A stretch of DNA of 64,000 nt from NCBI GenBank assembly GCA_964605665.1, contig CAZSDP010000009.1, positions 1 through 64,000 on the forward strand, written 5' to 3'. Made by a program: the position numbers and the translations under genes. The notes below the pieces were generated by a model that saw nothing but the letters and a program-made list of their open reading frames with translations, did not search any database and was not told the DNA's origin. This stretch comes from CAZSDP01 sp964605665. Lineage in GTDB: Bacteria > Planctomycetota > UBA8108 > UBA1146. Each line of letters starts with the position of its first letter. Within the stretch, counting starts at the first letter, position 1. Below are positions 18,492-28,022 of the stretch, piece after piece.

Positions 18492-21400
18492 CTGACTTCC
18501 GGTTCGCGCATCCCGAGTGGGTTCACGGGATTTGGCTTGTTCTCATCCTCACGGGCATCTTCTTGTTCAACGAGCTTCGATCGAATGCATCGCTAGATCG
18601 GTTCATGAGTAGAGTCCTGCAGTCGAGACTGGTCGCGCAAGCAGCGCGAACTCGAAAGTTGGCGCTCAATCTACTCTTGGGCATCGCCGGTCTATTTCTG
18701 GTACTCGCTCTGATGCGACCGCAGCTCGGATTGACCTATGTGTCGACGCCACAAGTCGGGGCAGAGATCATGGTCGCTCTCGATGTCTCACGATCGATGC
18801 TCGCCGATGACGTCGTGCCCAATCGACTGGAACGAGCAAAAGCCGAGATTCGCGATCTCTTGCCCCTCCTCGAGGGAGACCAGGTTGGACTGATCGCATT
18901 TGCTGGTCGCGCTTCGATACTCTGTCCCCTGACTCCCGACTTCAGTTTCTTTCGACTGGTGCTCGACGATGTAACCGCCAACTGTGTGGGTCGGGGGGGA
19001 ACTCGACTTGAAGAACCGATCAGGCTCGCCTCCGAGGCATTTGGCAGTGAAGGAGAATCCGCCCGGGTGATCTTGTTGATCTCTGACGGTGAGGACCACG
19101 ATAGCTTCCCCCTGGAAGCTTGTGATGCCGCCGCCGAGCTGGGGATTCAAGTGATCGCCATCGGGCTGGGAGATGAGGGGGGCACCCCAATTCGAATCGT
19201 CGATCCAAAGTCTGGCGCTGCTGAACAATTGCGCGATGCGGATGGGAATCTCGTCCGCAGCAGACTGGACGGAGAGACCCTTCGGGAGATGGCGCTGAGA
19301 ACTCAAGGTCGGTATATCCCCGCCGGAACTCGTGCCATCGACCTCGAAGAGATCTACCAAGTCTCCATCGCTCCATTGATGAGAGATCAGATGGAAGGCG
19401 CAGGTCGGACCATTCGCCAAGAGGCGTACCAGTGGCCCGCACTCTTTGCCCTCCTATGCCTGTTTGGGATGGGGCTCGCCAGCGGAAGAGCACGCTCCAC
19501 TGCGATCAGGACTGTTCTCCTGTTCATCTCTCTCACCATGACGCTCGATACGATGGCAGTCCAAATTCCGACCAGCGCCGACGATCAGGATTCCGCTCCT
19601 GGAATCGAAGGAGAAGTAGAGTCAGAAGTCACCCCTCCCAAGTCGACGGAAAGCGACTCCGATGATCCACCCCAGGAATCAACGGAGCCTCTGATTGACC
19701 CCGACCAAGGGAAGACTCCACGAGAAGTGCACAATGACGCCCTTGAGGACTTCGAGAAGGGGAATTTCACTGCTGCGCGAGATCGCTTTGAGAGAGCTGA
19801 TTCGTTGGCGGGAGCAGACGTGGAGCTTCGTTATCGCTGCCGATATCACTTGGGGTGGGTCGCGGTGAGAGAAGCAGAGAATCTGATCGAAGCAGAACCT
19901 GAGAAAGCGCGTGAGTCGCTCGAGGTGGCGGCGAACCGATTCCGAGATGCCATTCGCATTCGACCAAGAGCGGAAGAGGCGCGACACAATCTCGAAATCG
20001 TCCTTCGTCGAATTCGTGAACTCTCCGACGCCTTGCGCGAACAGGAAGAACTCGATCTCGCCGCCCGACTCGACGCACTGATCGAGAGTCAACGCGCCCT
20101 GCTCAGTGAAGCACGCTCTCTGATCGAACGCGATGTCTCCGACCCTTCGACCGCTCTCGAAGAACCGCGCCGTAGAGAATACCGGGCAGTTGCCGCCACG
20201 GAGCGGGAGATCCTCTCTGAATTGGAGAGCTTCGCAAGAGACGCCGATGAAGAACGGCGCAGCATCGAGGCTCTTGCTGAAGAGCAGCGTTCACCAGAGC
20301 AGCTTCTTCAGCGAGTCCGACTAATTCGGATGCTGGAGCATCTAACACGGGCTCAAGAGCGCATCGGGCAAGCGAGACGAACATTGCGTCGCCAGCAGGG
20401 GGAACGCGCTTCAAGACGCGCATCACTCGGGCTGAGCGCACTGAAGCGCGCCCGCGAACAGCTGAAAGACCCCCTCCAGATTCTCGACGGACTCCTTCCC
20501 GATGTCCAAGCTCTCGCCGGGCAGGGGCTCACCTTGATTCAAAGTGAACTTCCCAGAATCGGCACAGAAGCCGAAATCACTGCCCCACCGTGGCTCACCA
20601 ATCTTTCGCTTCAAGAAGACTCCAATGAAGTTGCCGGCAGAGTGTCGGAACTCGCCGACCAATTTAGAGGTGCAGTCGAAGCGGAACGCCCCGCAGCCGA
20701 CCCTGAGGATCAAGAGGCGTTGGAGCAAGAGAAACTCCTCGAACTGGCTCGACAGGCACTTCCGCACTTGGATGCAGCGAAAAGTTCATTTGAAGGGGCT
20801 GCAACCTCCTATGAAAGCGCTGAACTCTCGCCCGCCTTTGAGCAGGTTGGAGGCGGCCTCGCTGAGCTCCTCGCCGCGCGCGAACTGTTCCTCGATACCA
20901 AAGGACTGATTGAGCTACTTTGGAGCGATGAGAATCAAGTCCTCGCTTACTTACGCGGTAACGATGAAGTCACCGATTTGGCCATTCAGGAACGGGTTCC
21001 CGCCCTCGGCGAATTCCATCGCAAGAACGTGACTCGAATCTCGCGGTTGCGTTCTTTCATCGAGGAAGAAGCTCAGGAGCTAGAACTCGCAAAGGCCGCA
21101 GAGACCGATCCGAACCAAGATCCAAATCGGTCCAGCGGACCTCCAGCTCCAAGTGCTGAAGAACTCGCGCAGCTGGAACAGCGGATGCAGATTGTCCTAC
21201 AGCTTCTCGACGAAGTGGAGAGGACCACAGCCGCTACAGATCAGTGGTTCCAGGAACAGAGTTCTCTGGAGCCCTCTGCGATTCAGCTGACAACAGGTGT
21301 TTCCCGAGTTGAAGCCGTGCTTCCTCCACTGGAAGAGCTTCGCCGTTTTTACTTTACGATTGTGGAGCACCTCAAGGATCTCGCACGGCGCCAGTTAGAG

Positions 21401-21952
21401 CTTAATGATGAAACTGCAGACGCGGTGGCGCTCGCTCAAGGAGTAGACCAAGAGCCGGATCGGCATCTCGGTCCGCTACAGCCGGTTCAAGCTCAATTGC
21501 GATCGATGGCAGAGCAGATTGCACCCGCGCTCAAACAACAGGCTGAGCAGATGTCCCAACAACCTGGAGCTGAGCAAACGGGACAAGGCGAAGAAGTTCA
21601 GCAGGCTTGGATTCGCGCCTCGGAACTGGTGGAGTCTGCGGCAGCAGAGCAGCAAACCGCTCTCGATTCGCTCTTTGGGGAACCGTACGAATTCGCTCGG
21701 GGGACCGCCGCTCAACAAGCGGCACTAGAGAGACTCGCTGAGGCGATCTACCTGCTGGAGCCGCCTCAGGAAGACCAGCAAGAAGATGGTGACCAGGATT
21801 CGGAGCAAGGAGAACAAAACCAAGAGGACTCTCAGGAGCAATCGGCAGATCCAGCGCAACTCCTGCAGGCAGTCCGAGACCGAGAAGCAAAACGAAGGGC
21901 CGAGCAACAACGCGACGGAGCTGCGGATCCAACGGTGGAGAAGGATTGGTAA
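18488..21952 (+). CDS. Giant BatB-BatC fusion: VWA, TPR and long coiled coil
   Basis: This 1154-residue protein appears to join BatB and BatC and to add a large helical region. Residues 1-75 carry two membrane helices. A VWA domain follows with MIDAS DVSRSM (D99, S101, S103). Two further hydrophobic segments lie near 316-355. An acidic linker (PPKSTESDSDDPPQESTEP) leads to TPR-like helices at about 405-500 (VHNDALEDFEKGNFTAARDRFERA; RFRDAIRIRPRAEEARHNLEI). The remaining 600 residues are mostly charged coiled coil and end in a Gln/Glu-rich BatC-like tail (LLQAVRDREAKRRAEQQRDG). BatB and BatC are usually about 330 and 200-350 residues, so the inserted coiled coil is unusual. AGGAGG precedes the ATG. 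Confidence 0.85.
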   Translation: MTDFRFAHPEWVHGIWLVLILTGIFLFNELRSNASLDRFMSRVLQSRLVAQAARTRKLALNLLLGIAGLFLVLALMRPQLGLTYVSTPQVGAEIMVALDVSRSMLADDVVPNRLERAKAEIRDLLPLLEGDQVGLIAFAGRASILCPLTPDFSFFRLVLDDVTANCVGRGGTRLEEPIRLASEAFGSEGESARVILLISDGEDHDSFPLEACDAAAELGIQVIAIGLGDEGGTPIRIVDPKSGAAEQLRDADGNLVRSRLDGETLREMALRTQGRYIPAGTRAIDLEEIYQVSIAPLMRDQMEGAGRTIRQEAYQWPALFALLCLFGMGLASGRARSTAIRTVLLFISLTMTLDTMAVQIPTSADDQDSAPGIEGEVESEVTPPKSTESDSDDPPQESTEPLIDPDQGKTPREVHNDALEDFEKGNFTAARDRFERADSLAGADVELRYRCRYHLGWVAVREAENLIEAEPEKARESLEVAANRFRDAIRIRPRAEEARHNLEIVLRRIRELSDALREQEELDLAARLDALIESQRALLSEARSLIERDVSDPSTALEEPRRREYRAVAATEREILSELESFARDADEERRSIEALAEEQRSPEQLLQRVRLIRMLEHLTRAQERIGQARRTLRRQQGERASRRASLGLSALKRAREQLKDPLQILDGLLPDVQALAGQGLTLIQSELPRIGTEAEITAPPWLTNLSLQEDSNEVAGRVSELADQFRGAVEAERPAADPEDQEALEQEKLLELARQALPHLDAAKSSFEGAATSYESAELSPAFEQVGGGLAELLAARELFLDTKGLIELLWSDENQVLAYLRGNDEVTDLAIQERVPALGEFHRKNVTRISRLRSFIEEEAQELELAKAAETDPNQDPNRSSGPPAPSAEELAQLEQRMQIVLQLLDEVERTTAATDQWFQEQSSLEPSAIQLTTGVSRVEAVLPPLEELRRFYFTIVEHLKDLARRQLELNDETADAVALAQGVDQEPDRHLGPLQPVQAQLRSMAEQIAPALKQQAEQMSQQPGAEQTGQGEEVQQAWIRASELVESAAAEQQTALDSLFGEPYEFARGTAAQQAALERLAEAIYLLEPPQEDQQEDGDQDSEQGEQNQEDSQEQSADPAQLLQAVRDREAKRRAEQQRDGAADPTVEKDW

Positions 21953-23886
21953 TGCGAAATCGAGCTGCAACCCCTCCGCCAGACTTCGGCCGCCGCTCCC
22001 AACGATCCCGCCAAAGGTGTTTCGAAGTTCCGTGCGGGACATCGACTCAAATTCGGGAGGCGATCTCTCCGAAGCGACTCTCCTTCGGCGGCACGATCGT
22101 TCTTCTATTGAGCCTTGCTCATTCTCTCCCTTGCTTCGCACAAACGGCACAGCTTCGCACTTCAGCGGAACCTTACTATTCGGAAGTCCCCATCACCGTT
22201 CAAATCGTGATGGAGGGATTCGAGGAATCTCCATCACCGAGTGTCGAAGCAATCACACCGGTCCCCGGGGGAACTCTAAAATTGACCAGCATGTCGCCGC
22301 AGGTCAGTCAAGGAGTCCAGATTATCAATGGGCGAACGCAGAGTTGGAAACGAGTGACCTGGATTGCGACCTACGATCTCACCATGGCTGCACCAGGACC
22401 TTTCAAGATTCCCGCGTTCGAGATCGATCAACAGGGAAAGAAGGTCACGGTTCAGGGAAAACCCACCGTGGCGAAGGCTGTCCCCAGATCGAATGACGTT
22501 TCGATCGAACTCGAATTCACCGAAAGACCGGTGTATCCGGGGCAGAAGATCGACGTTCGAGTCACACTCGGATTCGACGATCGATTCCGGGAACGCATCG
22601 CGAACTACACAATTCGTTGTCCCTTGTTCAACCTTCTTTCAGAATTCGAATTCGTTGATGAGCCGACGGTGCGCGGGGAACAGACCATGCGCTTGATGGT
22701 GGGTGGAGAGAAAATCAACGTCAAAGCGAAGGTGGGATCGAAGCGTGTTGGTAACCGCGCCTTCACAACCCTCTCTGCAGTTCGTACGCTGATCCCCTTG
22801 CGATCGGGGGAATACGAGCTTCCACCCACAACATTGGTGTTCGAAGAGGTCACCCGGTGGAAACGGGATATGTTTGGCCGGCGAGAAGCCGCAGCAACTC
22901 GCCTACTCTTCAATAAAGACCTTCCTCGACGAGTCGTGGTCAAAGACGTCCCAACCACCGGAAGACCGGCGAGTTTCGCCGGTGCGGTGGGTCGAGGCTT
23001 TGAGTGGACGATCGAAGCCGATCGCACGGTGGTTTCCGTTGGGGACCCCATCGGACTTCGAATCACCCTTCGTGGAGATGGCAACCTGGAATACGCGAGT
23101 CTTCCACCGCTCATCGCGGCGGGACTTCCCGCTTCGGCTTTTCAGATTCCCGATGGCTCTCCACCAGGGATTTTCGAGTCTGGGGAGAAGCGATTCGAGG
23201 CCACCATCCGCCCTCGCGACGAGAACATCAGTGAAATTCCGCCTCTCGATTACTCTTGGTTCGATCCCGAGGATCAAACCTATCACACTGCTCAGAGTGC
23301 GCCGATCGCGCTCTCGGTGCGCCGAGGAGAACGTATCGGTGCTGAATCGGTGATCGGCATCCCAGCCGCTGAAGAAGACGCCCGAGATGGAATACAGAAC
23401 CGACCCTCACTCACTGGCAATTCCAAGCGAAGAATCTCTTCTGACGGCGCAGATCTCGCACTTGAGACTTCTAGCTCCGCACTTTCCATCGACGAGTTCG
23501 ATCGCTTTGGTGGAGCCTTGACCCGCCGAGGTGCCTATACAATCGGACTGTTGTCGCTCCTGCTCGCCTGCGGCCTTCGTCTTCGTTCGCGAGTCAGTCC
23601 CGAGGTCAGAGCTCGACGAAGTCGTCTCTCCGCCCTCTCTCAAGAAGTCCGAAGTGCGGCCGGAGATCTACAAGATCCGGAAGTGCTTCGCGTCTTGACT
23701 TCCGCATTGCGATCGATGGAACTCGAAGTAAAACGAAGCGGTGGAGATACGATTTCTGGACTTCAACAGTTCATCACCGATTGCGAAGATCAGATCTACT
23801 CACCGAGCTCTCCAACGACGTCTTCAGACGAAATCTCCTCGGTCGCCCGCAAGTATGCACGCTTACTCGAGGAGGCTGGACGATGA
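21952..23886 (+). CDS. batD: BatD oxygen-tolerance protein
   Basis: BatD proteins are exported, anchored proteins with repeated beta-sandwich domains. This one, 644 residues from ATG 21952, has a hydrophobic signal at about 45-63 (FGGTIVLLLSLAHSLPCFAQT), then segments with the BatD pattern (VPITVQIVMEGFEESPSPSV; YPGQKIDVRVTLGF; VVSVGDPIGLRITLRGDGNLEY). A C-terminal helix (YTIGLLSLLLACGLRLRSRV) anchors it. Start and preceding stop overlap as TAATG, and its own stop overlaps the next start as ATGA. The stretch before the signal is long and Arg-rich, so a later start is possible. Confidence 0.87.
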   Translation: MRNRAATPPPDFGRRSQRSRQRCFEVPCGTSTQIREAISPKRLSFGGTIVLLLSLAHSLPCFAQTAQLRTSAEPYYSEVPITVQIVMEGFEESPSPSVEAITPVPGGTLKLTSMSPQVSQGVQIINGRTQSWKRVTWIATYDLTMAAPGPFKIPAFEIDQQGKKVTVQGKPTVAKAVPRSNDVSIELEFTERPVYPGQKIDVRVTLGFDDRFRERIANYTIRCPLFNLLSEFEFVDEPTVRGEQTMRLMVGGEKINVKAKVGSKRVGNRAFTTLSAVRTLIPLRSGEYELPPTTLVFEEVTRWKRDMFGRREAAATRLLFNKDLPRRVVVKDVPTTGRPASFAGAVGRGFEWTIEADRTVVSVGDPIGLRITLRGDGNLEYASLPPLIAAGLPASAFQIPDGSPPGIFESGEKRFEATIRPRDENISEIPPLDYSWFDPEDQTYHTAQSAPIALSVRRGERIGAESVIGIPAAEEDARDGIQNRPSLTGNSKRRISSDGADLALETSSSALSIDEFDRFGGALTRRGAYTIGLLSLLLACGLRLRSRVSPEVRARRSRLSALSQEVRSAAGDLQDPEVLRVLTSALRSMELEVKRSGGDTISGLQQFITDCEDQIYSPSSPTTSSDEISSVARKYARLLEEAGR

Positions 23887-24683
23887 TGAGTGCCAAGCGT
23901 GTATTTTTCTTCAGCCTGATCTTCTCCCTGAGTAGTCCGATACTCTCCGACCGATTGATGGCAACCTCCGAAGAAGCGATTCGCGCTTATCAAGAAGCGG
24001 AGCAGGTCGAAGATCGTGACTTGAGACTGGAAGCGTTTGCTGGAGCGACACGATACTTCCGTGAGGCGATCGCCAACAACTCTCCCAATAACGCTGACCT
24101 ATGGACCAACCTCGGAATCACCGCACTGCAGGCAGAACAGCTCGGCACGGCGATCCACGCTTATCGAAGCGCGCTACGCCTCGATCCGGACCATCGCCGG
24201 GCGTCCGGGAACCTCCTCCATGCACGCAGTTTCCTCCCCGGCTGGGTTCCCCGACCTGAAGAGGGAGGTGCGCTCGACACTTTCCTCTTCTGGCATCGTC
24301 GCCTATCCCCCGCCGAACGAGGACTGATCGCGAGCGTCTGCTTCCTTCTGGCATGCATCAGCTTGGCCCTTGGGCTCGATCAGAAACGCAGCTGGCTCCG
24401 CCTGTTTGCCGTCATTCCATTCGCCGCTTGGATCGCACTCTTGGCCAGCACCCCCGACTTCGATGCGCCGAGCGAATCGGGAGTGGTCATCGTCGAGGAT
24501 ACCGTCGGTCGAGCGGCAGACTCTCCCCGCGCTCCAGTCAAATTCAACGACCCGCTTCCCGCCGGGGTGGAGGTAGTGATCCTCGAAGAACGGGAAGAAT
24601 GGCGTCGCATCGGTCTCTCTGACGGCCGAGAAGGGTGGGTTCCCCACTCTTCAGTGCTCAGGCTTGGTGAGCTCCCTCGATAG
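23883..24683 (+). CDS. BatE-like protein: TPR plus SH3-like domain
   Basis: Last gene of the Bat operon, 266 residues from ATG 23883, which overlaps the batD stop and is preceded by GAGGAGG. A signal peptide occupies about residues 5-25. TPR-like helices follow (ATRYFREAIANNSPNNADLWTNLGITALQAEQLGTAIHAY... ALRLDPDHRRASGNL). Two hydrophobic helices lie near 145-190. The C-terminal 60 residues form a bacterial SH3-like fold (VVILEEREEWRRIGLSDGREGWVPHSSVLRL), the usual BatE arrangement. It probably takes part in protein contacts within the Bat complex. Confidence 0.87.
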   Translation: MMSAKRVFFFSLIFSLSSPILSDRLMATSEEAIRAYQEAEQVEDRDLRLEAFAGATRYFREAIANNSPNNADLWTNLGITALQAEQLGTAIHAYRSALRLDPDHRRASGNLLHARSFLPGWVPRPEEGGALDTFLFWHRRLSPAERGLIASVCFLLACISLALGLDQKRSWLRLFAVIPFAAWIALLASTPDFDAPSESGVVIVEDTVGRAADSPRAPVKFNDPLPAGVEVVILEEREEWRRIGLSDGREGWVPHSSVLRLGELPR

Positions 24684-24734
24684 ATTCGGGATACCACCGC
24701 ACTGCAATCACCGACATACGTTCAGCTCTTCCAG

Positions 24735-25904
24735 TCAAAGCTGGCCTTCAGCGATCTCAATTGCACGCTTCTCGAGGAGTCTTGGGCTGAGCTCTACCTC
24801 AGTCAAAACTTCTGCAATCCGTTGACCGGCATAGCCATCCCCGTATGGGCTGACCATTCCGATCAGCTCCTCCCGAAACTCGGGAGAGGTCGCCTTCTCG
24901 ATTGCAGCTAAGATCGACGCAGGCTCGGCCGAAGCTCCGATGACACTCTTCGCACGCTCCCGCCCCTGTTGACGCCGCCCCACGTCGACCGTCGGAATTG
25001 GAATCGATGGAGCTTCCATGATGCCACTCGAAGAGTTACCGACGATCGCCATCGCACCACGGAGAAGTCCCCAATAGTCGAGGTGATTTAAGTTGACGAA
25101 CAGCTCCGCATTTTCTCGGCGCTCACAGAATGCCCTCGCCCGAGCTTGAATCGAATAACTACCCGCGTCTGCATTGGGAAAACAAAACACTAGCGGGTAT
25201 TCGATCGCCTCCAGCGCTTCAAAGAATGGCGCTGCTTCTTCTTCTGGCTTGAGATCGAGAGTGACCGGGTGGAACGCGACCACCAAATAGTCCTCGGGAA
25301 TCTCCCAGCCGATCCGGTCGCCCAGTGATTTCAAATCGGGAATCGCGCTACAACGAAGATGGTCGATCGAGGGCGCCCCCACGCGATGGACTCTCCAGCT
25401 CTCTTCTCCCATCGTCAGCACTCGTTGTTCTGAGGTGAGAGTGGGAACAAAGTGAATATGACTGAGCATCGTGAGGGCATTTCGAACCGCTTGATCGATC
25501 GCCCCCTCCGAAACCTCACCTCCCTCGATGTGCGCAATTGGAATCCGTAGGGCGAGTGCAACTGAGGCGGGTGCGAGCATCTCATAACGGTCTGCAATCA
25601 GGAGCAGCAAATCGGGACGATGAGCTGCGAGGTGCTCAGTCAAGGCGAGTGCAGAAACCGCGATCGTCTTCGCCATCCCCACATCGGTATCACTCGAGAG
25701 AAGGCTCTCGATAGGCGTAACGTGAAATCCATCCCGCACGATTTCGTCGATCGTATTCCCGTAATTCGGGGAGAGATGGGAACCGATCGCGAGGAGATTC
25801 AGCTCTACGCCTGGACGCTGCTGCAGCTCTCGAAGCGGCCAAATCAGATGTCCATAGTCTGCCCGAGAGGTGGTCACTGCGGTGATTCGTCGCACGCCTT
25901 GCAC
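24735..25904 (-). CDS. NeuC-type UDP-GlcNAc 2-epimerase (hydrolysing)
   Basis: Members of this family hydrolyse and epimerise UDP-N-acetylglucosamine-type nucleotides for sialic, legionaminic or related sugar synthesis. The 389-residue protein carries family motifs VTTSRADYGHL near the N-terminus, LLLIADRYEMLAPA, IPIAHIEGGEVSEGAIDQAVRNALTMLSHIHF and the C-terminal GNSSSGIMEAPSIPIPTVDVGRRQQGR that closes on the nucleotide. The start is GTG (25902-25904), two bases after the stop of the upstream gene, so the two are probably cotranscribed; a GTG nine bases further in is an alternative. No NeuB or NeuA homologue is in the window, so the final sugar cannot be named. Confidence 0.9.
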   Translation of the reverse strand: MQGVRRITAVTTSRADYGHLIWPLRELQQRPGVELNLLAIGSHLSPNYGNTIDEIVRDGFHVTPIESLLSSDTDVGMAKTIAVSALALTEHLAAHRPDLLLLIADRYEMLAPASVALALRIPIAHIEGGEVSEGAIDQAVRNALTMLSHIHFVPTLTSEQRVLTMGEESWRVHRVGAPSIDHLRCSAIPDLKSLGDRIGWEIPEDYLVVAFHPVTLDLKPEEEAAPFFEALEAIEYPLVFCFPNADAGSYSIQARARAFCERRENAELFVNLNHLDYWGLLRGAMAIVGNSSSGIMEAPSIPIPTVDVGRRQQGRERAKSVIGASAEPASILAAIEKATSPEFREELIGMVSPYGDGYAGQRIAEVLTEVELSPRLLEKRAIEIAEGQL

Positions 25905-25906
25905 AA

Positions 25907-26674
25907 CTATGCTTCTGCTTCCAGATCGAGATAGTAGACCGTTTTCGATTCGTCAAAGACTGACGGGGTATGGTGCACACGAATCCACTCCGTCGGAGTC
26001 CGGCCTACCGCATGGCCATCTTCAACTTGGGTATCTGTTGCTAGGATATAGTGCGCAACATTGTATGCCCAAGAAGCGACTTCATTCTCGTCTTTGGTCG
26101 AGCCGTGTATTTCCAGCTCTGGTCGACCGAAAGACTCCATCCCATTTGTGCGAAGACTGTGTGTGTCATCGTCATTGCGCCACACTTGGAAGTCGACCCA
26201 CAGTCGCAAAGGCAGGCTCTCCGGCGTCATGCTCTCTGCGGAGTCGATAAACGCCTCGCTCGAATGTAATGAAGGTGCACCTGTCCAGTAGACGCCCAGG
26301 CCATCGAATTTCCCCAGTAGCATCGAGATAACTCGAGTGAGGAACAGTGCCCTCATCACGGGCTTCCCTCCTTCGGGGCCCTTGACGACGACCAAGAGAT
26401 GTCCATGAGACTGAGTCAATGTCTCTTCTGCTTCGGGCCAATACCATGCACCGCGAATTGGCCCCTCCAGAATCTGCTCTGGAATCTTCTCAGGCACCCC
26501 AACAACCCGAATTCTCTCCTCACCGACCGCCCCGGCGAAGCCGTCCTTGATCAGCTCGTCTTTCTCAAACGTCTCACCGAGAACAGGAAGCAGGGTGTCC
26601 GCGACCAGACCTTGGTGGTTCTCTGGTAAGGAGGGCAGCGCGATCAACGCAAGAAATGAAGTCACCGGTTCCAT
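25907..26674 (-). CDS. DUF4261 domain protein
   Basis: Protein of 255 residues from ATG 26674 (MEPVTSFLALIALP). An in-frame ATG at 26710 would add 12 Arg/Lys-rich residues and cannot be ruled out. The sequence fits DUF4261: SHGHLLVVVKGPEGG, MLLGKFDGLGVYWTGAPSLHSSEAFI and LPLRLWVDFQVWRNDDD. No catalytic motif is apparent. Its stop lies two bases before the NeuC-type gene, implying one transcript, although a shared role is not obvious. The function of this family is not known. Confidence 0.7.
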   Translation of the reverse strand: MEPVTSFLALIALPSLPENHQGLVADTLLPVLGETFEKDELIKDGFAGAVGEERIRVVGVPEKIPEQILEGPIRGAWYWPEAEETLTQSHGHLLVVVKGPEGGKPVMRALFLTRVISMLLGKFDGLGVYWTGAPSLHSSEAFIDSAESMTPESLPLRLWVDFQVWRNDDDTHSLRTNGMESFGRPELEIHGSTKDENEVASWAYNVAHYILATDTQVEDGHAVGRTPTEWIRVHHTPSVFDESKTVYYLDLEAEA

Positions 26675-27009
26675 CGATTTGGGTCTCTTCTCTGATCTGT
26701 CGGGCCGCATCCAGAGCCGGGCTCATCGCGTGGGGAACCAGTCCCACGGTGGTCCTCGATTTAGCCAACTCTACAACTGATCTCACCGGCGGTTCACAAT
26801 CTCACCGGCTGGAATCAGCATTGTAGCCGGCACCGGAGACAATGGGAAAAGATCGAGGCAAAGGAAGATCCGAATCTCTAGAATCGACCGACAGAGAGTG
26901 CGAATTCGCCGCGGCCAGCCGCCCGGTTTCTTCACCTCGAAAACAGCTGAAACCACGAATCGCCGATTGAATGCACTCTCGAGATCAGTTGGACGAAGGT
27001 AGGTACGCA

Positions 27010-27945
27010 GTGACCAGCAAAAAGAGTGAGCCCACCGGACGCTCCGAAGAAAGATCCCCCTCCACCGAGCGTGAGGTCGCCTCCCCCCCCGCTCGTCGCC
27101 GCACCAAACGATCTTGGTTGCGCCGACTTGCTCTCTCTTTCACGATGATCTATCTGCTCCTCTGCGCCGCCATGTTCTTCATGCAACGATCACTTCTCTA
27201 TCCTCGCAACCCTGAGCACGTATCGCTGGATGAAAAGGAGCTGGCCGCGGGAGTCACCGATCTATCGCTGACCACCACGGACGGAATCGACCTGAAAGCG
27301 TGGTATCAACCGTCCCCTCACTCCGATGTCACGATTCTCTTTCTTCACGGAAACGGAGGGCACCGCGGATATCGCCGAGAGTTCTGCCAACTGCTTCGCG
27401 CTCAGGGAGCAGGGGTGCTCGCACTCGATTATCGTGGCTATGGAGGAAGTGAGGGCACACCGAGCGAAGAGGGACTCTATCTCGATGCGGAGGCCGCATT
27501 TCGGTGGATCGAAGAGAACATCTCGGGCCCCATTATCTTGATGGGAGAATCTCTCGGATCTGGAGTCGCAATTGAGATCGCCCGCCGCCACCAAGTCGAT
27601 GGACTTATCATCCACGCTGGATACAGCTCGATCACTCAAGTTGCCCAAAGCCACTTTCCGCTGATACCGATTGGGGTCCTCCTACGCGACCGCTACGATT
27701 CGCTGAGTAAGATTGAGGAGCTACACTGCCCGAAACTCTTCTTCCACGGCAAGAATGATCGAATCATTCCACTGCGGTTCGGCGAACGATTGTTTCTCGC
27801 CGCGCCAGAACCCAAAAAGTGGATTGCCATCGAAAACGCTGCCCACAACGACCTCTGGCTCACCGATCTGGCAAAGTACTTCGCTGAGGTTCGGATCTTT
27901 GTTGACGCCGTCGCGGATGCTTCAAAGAAAACCGAGAGTCAGTGA
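27010..27945 (+). CDS. Membrane-anchored alpha/beta hydrolase (ABHD13/YfhR type)
   Basis: Serine hydrolase of about 311 residues. After a basic, Ser/Pro-rich leader a single helix (RLALSFTMIYLLLCAAMFFMQRSLLY) anchors it to the membrane. The fold follows: oxyanion segment LFLHGNGGHRGYR, nucleophile elbow GESLGSG, acid in FHGKNDRIIP and catalytic His in ENAAHNDLW. I place the start at GTG 27010 because AAGGTAGG lies just upstream; ATG 26971 in the same frame lacks a ribosome binding site. The natural substrate, an ester or thioester, is unknown. Confidence 0.85.
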   Translation: MTSKKSEPTGRSEERSPSTEREVASPPARRRTKRSWLRRLALSFTMIYLLLCAAMFFMQRSLLYPRNPEHVSLDEKELAAGVTDLSLTTTDGIDLKAWYQPSPHSDVTILFLHGNGGHRGYRREFCQLLRAQGAGVLALDYRGYGGSEGTPSEEGLYLDAEAAFRWIEENISGPIILMGESLGSGVAIEIARRHQVDGLIIHAGYSSITQVAQSHFPLIPIGVLLRDRYDSLSKIEELHCPKLFFHGKNDRIIPLRFGERLFLAAPEPKKWIAIENAAHNDLWLTDLAKYFAEVRIFVDAVADASKKTESQ

Positions 27946-28022
27946 GACCTCTTCGCACGATTCACCGAACCAGTGACTTCGCACTCCGGAACCTGGAAGC
28001 GTAGTGCTCTACCTGTTTCGAG

